The position numbers and the translations under genes are program-made. The notes beneath the pieces were generated by a model that did not search any database, was not told where the DNA came from, and saw only the letters and a list, made by a program, of their open reading frames with translations. 64,000 nucleotides of DNA from Atriophallophorus winterbourni (Eukaryota; Platyhelminthes; Trematoda; Plagiorchiida; Microphallidae), in contig JACCGJ010011417.1 of assembly GCA_013407085.1 (NCBI GenBank), positions 32,115-96,114 on the forward strand, read 5' to 3'. Shown here piece by piece: positions 33,451-42,897 of the stretch. Within the stretch, counting starts at the first letter, position 1, and every line of letters begins with the position of its first letter.

Positions 33451-35611
33451 TTGAAATAGTTTTACATAGCCGCCTAAACGATCAAGATTGCTGAATTTGA
33501 TTTATGATTACAAAATCGTTGGCCTTCGTCAAAACGTCGGAAATTGATATATAAACCATAGATTTTCTAAACACTTTTCTACAATTAGCATTATAGATAA
33601 TATCATGTATATGGTCGCACTTCTACTGCGAATGCCACATCAAACTTCACTCTCTTAACACTCTTAACTACATAAGCTAAGTTATGTAGCCACATCCGCA
33701 AAGCATTAGCAAAAACATTACACACAATATTGCAATATTATTATTACTGATATTTGTACCAGTAATATTTGAACCCAACTTTATTTCTCTCGACAATTGA
33801 TTAAAAAATTATCAGAATAGCATCAAATTAGGATCAGTTACATTATGATATCTGAAATTCCCAATGGTATCAAATAGACTGTTTAGGATGAAATTATTAT
33901 TTTTATCTACTGATGTTTGTTACGCATTGATATGAAACTAGATATAGTCCATTTTTATTTCATCAATTTTTTATAACCAGTCATCTAGATTTAACAGTGA
34001 AAAATTAATCAAATTTTCCATTGGTAAATTTGAGTGTGCTTTCGAACATAATTTACCACTAAGAGTCAAACTTAGTTGATTTTAGGCAACACATTATACA
34101 TCGAAATTTAATAGGCATGCTGAAATTAAACCATTGTACGCACATGAGTGTAAGGATCGACATGATCCTGCATTATAAATCTCCGAGTAAGGAAACGCAT
34201 ACTCTTAGAGATTTTATGGAAGTCAATTTGCATTGAGACATGATGATCAATCGAATTATCCAGTTCCTTAGCGTTCATAAGTTGAATTTGGATGCATTTT
34301 TATCTGTGGAATTTATTATTATAGGATATTTCGAAAGCTAACACGATTTGCGATTTCAAATCGAGTCTCTTTGCTTATAACAAAGAACACTCATCTAATG
34401 GCTCTGTATATTTAACCAACATGAATTCATACAAAGAGAATATTTCGATTGAATTTTGAATGCACACTCTATATATCTTATGGCTATAATCCATTGGTAC
34501 ATATAAAGCGATTATTTGTTTCACCGCAAAATATTGATTCCAAATTCTGCAATACCGCCAACTGCGGACATGTTTGTGGTACATGAAGGAGGATTTACAT
34601 GATCGTCAATGCATACAGTCTATGCTTTCAAAGGTTTGAACACGACCTAATATGCTGAGCTAAAACTTTTGATCGACGCGCGTGTATAGCAATGGACATG
34701 TATTATTTACCATGGGTCACAGTCGCAAAAAATGAAAAAAAAATGCGTTAAGTATTAAGCAAATCCCTAAATTGCAGATTATCAATTCTAAATTAACAAT
34801 TACAGAGAGAATAAACATAATCAGTGAATTCGATAAATTTGAAGAATAGTTGATCAACGTAACATGCTCTCTCGTTTTACTGTCATAGCTAACTTACAAA
34901 TTCACATCACCTGTCGCCATATTGTCAAAATTCTTTGCGCAAACTACCATAACTATGACTATTCATCAGTAAATGTGCATCGAAATATTCATAAATACTT
35001 GCTAAGCGGTCAACATAAGAAGAATTTGATTCCAGTTTCGCACTCATTTGAGCGCATTATCAATCTATATCTGCTCTCAGATCCAGTTCGAAACCGGGAC
35101 CATTGCCAATGTAGTTTCACGCCTACTAGCGCCTTCCCATGGTTCTTACGATCGCGATTGAGACTTCATGAATGTTTTGTCAGACTGACAGATTTGAGTT
35201 GTGTGACCTGCCCGACCGTTGAGTATCAGTGTGTTCGTCTAAATGATGAGATGTACGCGTCTGGTCTTCAGATCAGATACAGTGTAAGATAACATCGAAT
35301 AAATCTGATAAGCATCGTTGCTTGATAGATTTGGAGAGAGTTATATCTTATTCTTTGACTACAAGCTCACAGGTAAGTTGATGAAAAACCTGATAAAAAG
35401 ATTACATGTGATTTGGACATTAATAAATTTTACTGGCTTTTTCATGTGATGGGGATGACTAATCATGAAGGCATAATCAGGATTATTAAACCGGTGGACG
35501 GTAACTCAGGCCGAAAGTCGTGATTTCAGCGTCGAAAGTTGATATCAATTATTTTGAACCATCCGACTAACTTAACACATATTACTAACGGCAAAACCTC
35601 ATTGCAAACAA
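33451..35611. other. Old RTE relic and AT-rich spacer
   Basis: The stretch 33,500-34,100 is a diverged paralogue of 19,950-20,620, including an RTE motif-2 remnant near 33,600-33,720. A 142-codon plus-strand frame at 34,864-35,292 has no recognisable motif and no supporting splice or start context. I see nothing else. Confidence 0.4.
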
Positions 35612-35797
35612 CTACACGGATTGTTCTTTCCGTGTTACACTTTTTTGCAACTTTAGAAATAATGAGCGTCTATTGACTAGCAAATCTGAAATATCAGGTA
35701 ATTCCGGATTAACGGCTATACTTCGTTTGTATTTTTTATGTAACAAGAGTCTATTTCGTGTTGATAACCAGTCTAACGACATCAAATTCCAGTTTTC
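35612..35797 (-). CDS. Last exon of an unrecognised minus-strand gene
   Basis: A strong acceptor, TTTTTCTCTGCTCTTCAG, opens 61 codons in phase 0 plus TAG. The sequence begins ENWNLMSLDWLSTRNRLLLH and contains NPELPDISDLLVNRRSLFLK. A 52-nt intron with consensus ends separates it from the open frame at 35,850-35,930, and the phases agree. The product is basic with no motif I can name. No AATAAA follows closely. Confidence 0.5.
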   Translation of the reverse strand, partial: ENWNLMSLDWLSTRNRLLLHKKYKRSIAVNPELPDISDLLVNRRSLFLKLQKSVTRKEQSV

Positions 35798-35849
35798 CTG
35801 AAGAGCAGAGAAAAACAATATTCATGGCAATTCCTTTATTGCTACTTAC

Positions 35850-35930
35850 TTCACTCGGGTAGCACCAATCATTTCGAATTTTCAGATATTCAGAAAAATA
35901 AATGCGCCATGTTGCATCGGTGACAACGCG
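35850..35930 (-). CDS. Partial exon upstream of the 52-nt intron
   Basis: The minus-strand frame is open for 27 codons (WRIYFSEYLKIRNDWCYPSE at its end) and stops at a consensus donor GAA|GTAAGT in phase 0. A TAA lies just upstream and no acceptor could be placed, so the 5' boundary is unknown. Confidence 0.4.
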
Positions 35931-36999
35931 TTAACTTCATCCTAAAATCTTACAAAAATATGTTCCTGTAGATGATGTATTTACAAACGGATACTTTCCA
36001 TGAAATCTGGAACATGTTTGTTGTAATATTGAGTAAATGGTATAAACTCTATGACGCGTGCATATGGTAAGATCTTAAGTGAGATCCACACGAACAATTG
36101 AATGAATTTCACCATTAACTGTCCAAATTAATTGCCACTCCTGCTGCTCAACATTGAATATTTTGCGCAAACAATCGTGCTTTGTATATAAATATATAAA
36201 TTTTGTTCATTCATCGTTTGTCTGGAATTGCCTCAAAAATAACTCAAACATCGATTTCGGGGTTGTAAGATGCAACTATTGCTGGTTTCTCTTTAAATTT
36301 CGAAGACTCAATGTAAAATCGTGCAGTAGATAAACACAGCTGCTCAATGTTCAGTGTTCTATATTATTTAACTGTATGCACACCGTCATATTGTAATGCT
36401 GTCTAGGAGATAACCTTTTGCTGTACGCATTTTTCAATTCTGAATTACGAAGGTTCTGTTGGATATGTTATACAACGTGTGATTTCTAACGAACGTTGTC
36501 TTACGTGAATGTGATTTCCAGATCAGTCAAAAACGTTTTCCGATACATTCCTTAACAACGGAATTTGTTATAAACTATCGTGCTAACACTCACTTTTATA
36601 CATGGCATTTTCTCTATTGCAAATAAATTTTAGTGCAATCGATAGGAGCAATTTTGGATGAAGTTTCACTTATGACACCGACGTTTTGTCAGAACAAGGA
36701 TTATAGTCAGGACGGGGATCATGATTTATTAGTATTCAACCCACCTCCGCTTAGTTGACTCTATCGCAAAAAACAGCCCTCAATACGCTAACAATGTGCT
36801 CAGTCTCGTGGGAATAACCAGCACCAGTGTTCGTTTTTTCTTATCACTGTGTCTACACAGAAAACCAATACAAGTGAAGACGGTGAAAGTCGGTTGACTT
36901 CGCGAACAACGTGCGGAAAATGGCATAACTGACTGTGCTTAGGTTAGGTCATTTTTAAAGAAAAACAAAAAATCTGAATAAACAGTAGGTATAAGGTGA
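35931..36999. other. AT-rich spacer
   Basis: I see no supported gene or repeat here. The exact 5' end of the following LINE may lie within the last 150 bp. Confidence 0.4.
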
Positions 37000-37249
37000 A
37001 TAAAAAATACTTATTTTGGCAACAGCGCCCAGTGCAAAATTGTGAAGATTTCTGACACATCCACCTAATTGACTGTCAGTGATCTTGTTTTGCCAATTTC
37101 GACTGCCTCAGCGTGTAAGCGTGCGACATGCAGTTTAATACCGCCTCTCAGGTACCCAAGAATTGCGAGCACGCAGGGAAGATGGCGAGTTTGATCTCCA
37201 TATTGTGGATTTCCATGTAGTGAGGAGGAGGCCGCACATTCGTTGGAAG

Positions 37250-39071
37250 CCGCTATCAAACCAACTCCAGTTAATCATTCTGTGAAGAGATTTCGAGTAT
37301 TGCTTTTCAATGCGAGGAGTCTACGCAATAAACTTGATTAGGTTAGTGAGATTGCCTGTCGGCGACAGCCAGATATCATTGCTGTTACGGAATCGTGGTT
37401 AACAATGGATATATGTGATATGGAGTGCGCGCTACCACACTATACGCTTTTCAGAAGTGACAGAGTAGCTTCGAGATCTGCCGGTGGCGTTGCCGTATAC
37501 TTTAAAGAGCACCTGATTGCGGAAGTATTGGAAAGGTTTCAACATGATGCTGGAAATGCCGAAAGCCTCTGGTGTAAGGTGAAATCTAGCTCTGGAGCTG
37601 CATCACTTGGGGTCATTTACCGCTCACCTGGCGCTCACGTTCCTGTGTTATGTGATCAAATCAAACGGTATGGTATCACTGGTGACTGTATCGTTCTTGG
37701 AGACCTGAATGCTCCTGATATAAACTGGGCGGATTTAGTTTCGAGAGGTGAACCGTTCCAACGAGAATTCCTAGATACGATTTTGGAGCTGAATTTGGTG
37801 CAGAATGTAAACGATCCTACGAGGATATGCGTCGGGCAAGTTCCTTCGATATTGGATTTGGTGGTCACACCTAGATTCTCTGATGTTACGAATCTGTCTA
37901 TTGAGACCCCCATTGGCTGCAGCGATCACTGCTCTTTATGGTCCGTTTGGAATCGGGGTCTTCAACCGAGAATACGTACGCATGCCCGGAGAAACTACTG
38001 GAAATTAGACACAACGAGTCTAATCACGTCTGCAAACTCGATGGACTGGTCACTCCCTCTATCTACGAATGTTGATATCTGTTGGTTGGACTTTTTGGGT
38101 AAAATAAAATCGCTTGAAAATCATGCCCCATGGATGAATGGAAGATCCCCCGCTAAGGGACCGCCGTGGTTTGATAACGTTATCCGTAAATACATGAAGG
38201 TAAGAAAGCGGTTATGGCGGAAGTTTTGTTCTAGTGGATGCACCGATGACTATGTAACCTATAAAGTTATCCGCAACAAGTGCACCTACCTCAAAAGAGA
38301 AAAAAGGCGGAACTATGAAACTCGCTTGGTGGACGAAGCCAACTCGATGCCGAAACGCTTGTTTGCGTACATAAGACGTAGAACGAAAGCTTCTCAACGA
38401 GTACCTTGCTTGAGATCTATGGGAGGTTCGACTGAACATGAAGATGAACGTAAAGCAGTTCTTCTCGCCGCTCAGTACAATTCGGTTTACACAGAGGAGA
38501 CGTTTCCCATTCCTCTGCTTCATGAGAGCAACGCCGAAATGCCGGATATCTCGATCTCGCCAAAGATGGTGCAGTATTTACTAGAACGACTCGATGTACA
38601 CTCAGCACCTGGCCCGGACGATATACACCCGATGCTTTTGAAGGTATTGTCGAGTATCATACATAAACCACTGGCGCTAATCTTCAATTTATCCCTGAGG
38701 TATGGTAGGTTACCTAAAGATTGGAAGTACGGCATTGTCAAACCAATGTATAGGGCCGTGTAACCAGTGATCCGGCTAACTACCGACCGGTTACCCTCAC
38801 TTCGGTAGTTGTGAAGACTCTGGAACGACTGCTGAAGAAACAGATTGAAGATTTTCTCCTTACAACCAGTCAGTTAACATCTGCTCAACATGGTTTTACG
38901 CCAAGACGATCATGCTCATTCAATCTCATCACTGCTCGCGAGCACTGGTGTGCTGAACTTGATCTGGGTCAACCGGTAGTCACTGCCTTCATTGACTTCA
39001 GTAAGGATTTTGACCGTGTTCCATTTCCACGTCTATTGCTCAAGCTCCGTGCTCGTGGTGTGAAGGAACCT
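37250..39071 (+). pseudogene. LINE ORF2, 5' part: endonuclease and N-terminal RT
   Basis: Endonuclease motifs are present: FNARSLRNK, AVTESWL, GGVAVYF, GVIYRSPG, LGDLNAPDINW, ILDLVVTP and GCSDHCSL. RT motifs follow: SAPGPDDIHPMLLK, DPANYRPVTLTSVV, QHGFTPRRSC and motif A as FIDFSKDFDRV. A TAG near 37,336 interrupts the first domain. A frameshift near 38,757 separates MYRAV-stop from NYRPV. The frame runs into the left LTR after GVKEP. The longest open piece is 37,405-38,763. Confidence 0.87.
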
Positions 39072-39634
39072 CGTATGAATCCGCGTCGATGTCTTGAAAA
39101 TTCCTCTTTCGGTCCAGCAAGATCAAACGAAATGGAGACATTTGTTCCCACCCTACACCCGTGTTCCTTATCAAGTTTTTTGTGTCATAATTTTCCAGTG
39201 ATATTTTTTGTTTGTTCTTCAAATTGAAAATAACATTTAAACTAAATGTTAAATCTGTCAGCGTTTTCTTTCCCGAACATTTTTCCTTTGTTAAACTGCA
39301 CTTGGGCTTCCGCACATTTTGATTTGTCCGTTACCCGTGTTTACCGTTATTGGAAAACGGTAATTTTTTGTGCTCTCAACTGAGCTGTTTGACTTCCGTT
39401 TATTGGACGCGTTGGGTTTGCATTGAAACCTGTATTCGATTACCGTTGAGGTTTGTTATATTTTTGCTTTTTAATCGTCTTTGTCAATATAGTACAGCGT
39501 AAATTGACGTATTGTTCTGATTTGGGATCGATTCGTAAACGCTCGTCACTCCCGGTAGAAGATTCTCGTGGCTTGTAGCAGGCAACTAGTTTCCGTGACA
39601 GAAACTATTCCCCAGTGACGATTTGGTCGCTACA
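39072..39634 (+). repeat. 5' LTR
   Basis: It matches 41,221-41,782. It starts (C/T)GTATGAATCC and ends GGTCGCTACA. The 3' LTR start TGTATG suggests the canonical TG...CA ends, with the first base mutated here. Confidence 0.82.
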
Positions 39635-39664
39635 GTACTCAACGTCGAATTCGCTGACGTCAAT

Positions 39665-40756
39665 ATGCCTGTTACCCGCAGTTTTGTCGCAAAGATCAAA
39701 TCTTCCCAACAGTTGGTCGATAATGGAACGGAAGACACCGCAGGTGAGCGCATTCATTGTTCTGTTGTGGGCTCTCGTGGTAGCTTAAGGGGTTCAACGA
39801 TAGATTCAAATATCCTTGTACGTAAGGCTAAAATGCGCCTTGAACTCCTAAAACTGTCGCACAAAACAATCAAAATGAAGCACAAACTGGAAGTGCTTGA
39901 GGCTGCACAGGAGGTTAAAATGGCTAAGATTGCTGCTTCGGCAAGTTATCTTGCGCATTGTGAGCATCAAAAGGAAAAAGTAGCTGACTACCCTCGTTCG
40001 GAGGTAGAAGATTCTGTCCGTAATAAAAAGCCCGGCAGTGTACCGAGATCTGACCTTCCGAAGATAGAATTGATATCTTTTGATGGTTCAGCTAGCACCT
40101 ACGGGAAATTTTGTCGTCAGTTCGAGACCTATGTGGAGTCTAGAACTCTTGATGACGGACAGAGGTTCCTATGTTTGCTAAATTATTGCCGAGGTATAGC
40201 AAAAGAATCTATTGAAGAGTGTGTCATGCTGCCACCTGAACGTGCGTATAAGCGGGCGAGATCAATCCTTAAGGACCTCTTCGGGCTATCGCATACAATA
40301 GCAAAGCCTGTTAGTCTCGTCAATTGTCAGGAAATTGTTTCTACTGGTGTAATGTTGGAGGATATTGTCCTTTGTGTTGTCGATGGTGATCAGGAAGCTG
40401 AGTTACCTGACACTGAATTAGCTCAGTCGGATTTTGTGACTGAATTTTCCGACACTAATTCGGATCAGATGGAGACTAAGCCTGGCCCACCTGACACCAA
40501 ATCAGCCCAAATGAAAAGTAGGCCTGGTTCACATGACACTGAATCAGCTTTAATTGGGGCGACGTATGGTCAGCACGACAATCCGTATGATTGGCGTAAA
40601 CCTTTCGGTTGTATACCTGATGAACCATTTATGTTTGGGAACTCGGATACAATATTTTGTAATTTAGACTTGTTTAGATGGCGCAAAATGTCGCTGTTGG
40701 AGGATGCAATACATAAGGCTCGTTCGGGTAGGATATCATTCATGAGCTTATTGTAG
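39665..40756 (+). CDS. Gag-like protein of the BEL/Pao element
   Basis: The frame reads 364 codons from MPVTRSFVAKIKSS. A helical N-terminal region (MRLELLKLSHKTIKMKHKLE) precedes the block IELISFDGSASTYGKFCRQF to RAYKRARSILKDLFGL, which resembles the conserved gag segment of BEL/Pao elements (DUF1759-like). The C-terminal part has short repeats (PPDTKSAQMKSRPGSHDTES). The frame ends with TAG; beyond it the same frame continues GAGRTGGRGGSLSSK, an RGG-like tail, so an earlier full gag may have extended further. The pol genes are absent. An alternative TTG start at 39,623 lies in the LTR and is unlikely. Confidence 0.72.
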   Translation: MPVTRSFVAKIKSSQQLVDNGTEDTAGERIHCSVVGSRGSLRGSTIDSNILVRKAKMRLELLKLSHKTIKMKHKLEVLEAAQEVKMAKIAASASYLAHCEHQKEKVADYPRSEVEDSVRNKKPGSVPRSDLPKIELISFDGSASTYGKFCRQFETYVESRTLDDGQRFLCLLNYCRGIAKESIEECVMLPPERAYKRARSILKDLFGLSHTIAKPVSLVNCQEIVSTGVMLEDIVLCVVDGDQEAELPDTELAQSDFVTEFSDTNSDQMETKPGPPDTKSAQMKSRPGSHDTESALIGATYGQHDNPYDWRKPFGCIPDEPFMFGNSDTIFCNLDLFRWRKMSLLEDAIHKARSGRISFMSLL

Positions 40757-40871
40757 GGCGCTGGCAGAACCGGAGGACGTGGTGGGTCTTTGTCTAGCAA
40801 ACATTTTCCCTATAAAAAGCCACAGGTGTCCAGTGATGGTGATGCGACGTGGCGTGTGTGACTCGCCACTA

Positions 40872-40892
40872 AATAAAGTCACTTGCTTTATT
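40872..40892. repeat. AATAAAG/CTTTATT inverted repeat
   Basis: Seven-base arms around a 7-nt loop place an AATAAA on either strand inside the element, after the gag frame. Confidence 0.4.
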
Positions 40893-40931
40893 CTACTGTA
40901 CCTGGGTGTCGGGCCCGGGGGCTGGTGCTTA

Positions 40932-41100
40932 AGGTGGGAGGCGGGTTTTCGGATCTGCTGACCCCAGAAATACCACCAAGCATTCAGTCTGCCGGTTGCA
41001 TGCGAAGACGAACGTTGATTACACTGAAGGCAAATGTTTTAGGTGGGAGGCGGGTCTTCGGGTCTGCCAACTCCAGAGATACCACCAAACATTTGATCGT
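40932..41100 (+). repeat. Direct repeat with 109-bp period inside the BEL element
   Basis: AGGTGGGAGGCGGGT starts at 40,932 and again at 41,041. About 60 bp of each copy match, including ACCACCAA. It lies in the noncoding region before the 3' LTR. Confidence 0.65.
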
Positions 41101-41220
41101 CGAGTCGCTGTCATTGGTCGCGCAGGTGCACGGTTCGGGTAGCCAGGTAGAGGAGAGCCCCGCAGTTTAGTGTTTGTGTCTCTACTTGCTTTTCAGATTT
41201 TGAGGAATTTTGGTGGGCGG

Positions 41221-41782
41221 TGTATGAATCCGCGTCGATGTCTTGAAAATTTCTCTTTCGGTCCAGCAAGATCAAACGAAATGGAGACATTTGTTCCCAC
41301 CCTACACCCGTGTTCCTTATCAAGTATTTTGTGTCATAATTTTCCAGCGATATTTTTTGTTTGTTCTTCAAATTGAAAATAACATTTAAACTAAATGTTA
41401 AATCTGTGAGCGTTTTCTTTCCCGAACATTTTTCCTTTGTTTAACTGCATTACGGCTTCCGCACATTTTGATTTGTCCGTTACCCGTGTTTACCGTTATT
41501 GGAAAACGGTAAATTTTTGTGCTCTCAACTGAGCTGTTTGACTTCCGTTTATTGGATGCGTTGGGTTTGCATTGCAACCTGTATTCGATTACCGTTGAGG
41601 TTTGTTATATTTTGCTTTTTAATCGTCTTTGTCAATATAGTACAGCGTAAATTGACGTATTGTTCTGATTTGGGATCGATTCGTAAACGCTCGTCACTCC
41701 CGGTAGAAGATTCTCGTGGCTCGTAGCAGGCAACTATTTTCCGTGACAGAAACTATTCTCCAGTGACGATTTGGTCGCTACA
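41221..41782 (+). repeat. 3' LTR
   Basis: This is the homologue of 39,072-39,634. It is preceded by GGAATTTTGGTGGGCGG, a possible polypurine tract, and starts TGTATGAATCC. Confidence 0.82.
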
Positions 41783-42810
41783 GAACTATTCTAACTGGAG
41801 TGAAAGGACGCCTGTGACCGTTATAACAGGTGAGGTTTTAACGTGAGTCAAAGCGCAGGTTAACGTCCCAACTTCGGGGTCCGCAAGGATTATGTGCTCA
41901 AGCCGTACTTTTTTTAAAGTATATGTTGTGAACCTCCCCGATCATTAAATACGAATTGTCTGACTTTCGCGGAGGATCTGAAAGTTTGGGGTATAGGAGG
42001 AGTATGCCCCGTCTGCTGATAATACCGGGTTTCAGACGAATTGAAAAAATGCTTGATGGACGGAAATTGCAGGCTCCTGTAAACCGACAGAAATGCGCTT
42101 AATGCTTTGGGGGCCAAGACGCCTGAATGAAAGGTGCGTATTTCCTCGATGGTAATCAACTGATGTGGGTTGATACTGAAGGTGACCTGGGTACAATTGA
42201 AACTGGGACGCTTAAATCGAAGGAGGATACGAACAGAAAAGCTGCTGCTGCAAACCGCGCATGGTGGGCTATTAGTCGGTCGTTTTCGGTGATTACTTCA
42301 CAAATGTTTCGCATTCTTTATTCCACATACGTGAGACCAGTTTTGGTATATGGTTTGCCAGCCACCTATCCTCAAACTAAGGGAGAACGTGACCAGTTGG
42401 AAAAATTGCAAAGGCGGGCGACGAAACGAGTACTAGGATTGAAATCAATTCCTTATGTGGAGAGAGTTCAATGCCTCAACCTAATGTCGCTCAGTATTCG
42501 GCGTGTGCGCTACGACCTGCTGCTAACTCGTCGCATATTACTGGGAGCTTATGGTGACGAGCTGCGCGAGTTTTTCCCTCTCGTGACGGACTCAAGAACC
42601 CGTGGCCATGCTCTAAAGCTTCAAAAGCGAAGGACACTACACCTACCTCAGGGATTCACGCTCTCAACAAGAATTGTTAACTTGTGGAATGCGCTTCCGG
42701 AAGAGGTTATCTCAGCGAGCTCTGAAAACCAATTCAAGCAACTTTTGGATAAGTTATTGCCTGTAATCACGGCGAAGCTGAACAACACTGGACAGGATTT
42801 CTTCAACTGA
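41783..42810 (+). pseudogene. LINE ORF2, 3' part: RT motifs B and C and C-terminal domain
   Basis: After the LTR the RT resumes in shifting frames. Motif B reads SGVRKDYVLKPYFF instead of SGVPQGSVLGPLLF. Then comes VYVVNLPDH, and motif C reads LTFAEDLKVW instead of FADD. A long open piece, 42,127-42,810, holds the C-terminal region (FRILYSTYVRPVLVYGLPA, KRVLGLKSIPYVERVQCLNL, RTRGHALKLQKRRTLHLPQG). The active-site changes show that the RT is dead. Confidence 0.83.
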
Positions 42811-42880
42811 GGTTCTCCTGGACTATGTTTCTGATATGAAGAGATGCGGCTTAAAAGGGCGTGACCACCTGTCGTCTATC

Positions 42881-42897
42881 AAGAAGAAGAAGAAGAA
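42881..42897 (+). repeat. (AAG)n LINE 3' tail at the duplication junction
   Basis: An AAG/GAA simple repeat ends the LINE and directly precedes unit 2. The same tail and flank open the window. Confidence 0.8.

Larger units (their letters stand above)
39072..41782 (+). mobile_element. BEL/Pao-type LTR retrotransposon, gag-only derivative
   Basis: Two LTRs of about 562 bp flank 1.59 kb that contain a gag-like ORF and no protease, RT, RNase H or integrase. The element sits inside the RT domain of a LINE and splits it. The LTRs differ at about 14 sites plus one indel (about 2.5%), so the insertion is not recent. No exact target-site duplication is seen; the closest is GAACC on the left and GAACT on the right. 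Confidence 0.85.
1..42897. repeat. Tandem duplication, unit 1
   Basis: This is the first unit of a direct tandem duplication. Position 13 matches 42,898 and the match runs collinearly to about 21,997, which pairs with 64,000. The distal half (22-42.9 kb) has no partner inside the window, presumably because unit 2 is cut by the window end. The offset between units steps at four places: a LINE at 2,690-6,764, an insert in unit 2 at 52,327-55,750, an insert in unit 2 at 58,507-58,724, and an RTE piece at 17,318-17,775. Both units start immediately after a (GAA)n LINE tail, so the LINE next to the breakpoint was probably part of the ancestral unit. Confidence 0.93.
37000..42897 (+). mobile_element. 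CR1-like LINE split by a BEL/Pao element
   Basis: The LINE occupies 37,000-39,071 and 41,783-42,897, and the 5' limit is approximate. The frame is recognisable from about 37,250 (LLFNARSLRNKLD) and ends with a C-terminal region to 42,810 and a (AAG)n tail at 42,881-42,897. It lies at the boundary of the tandem duplication, and its tail also opens the window. The ORF2 is broken in several places, so the element is dead. Confidence 0.88.

Noticed and set aside
34864..35292. 142-codon plus-strand frame
   Set aside because: It has no recognisable domain, no second copy for comparison and no supporting signals. It may be chance in a less AT-rich patch.
39062..39076. A clean target-site duplication for the BEL element
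   Set aside because: Left and right flanks are GAACC and GAACT and do not abut the LTR ends exactly, so it is not reported as a feature.
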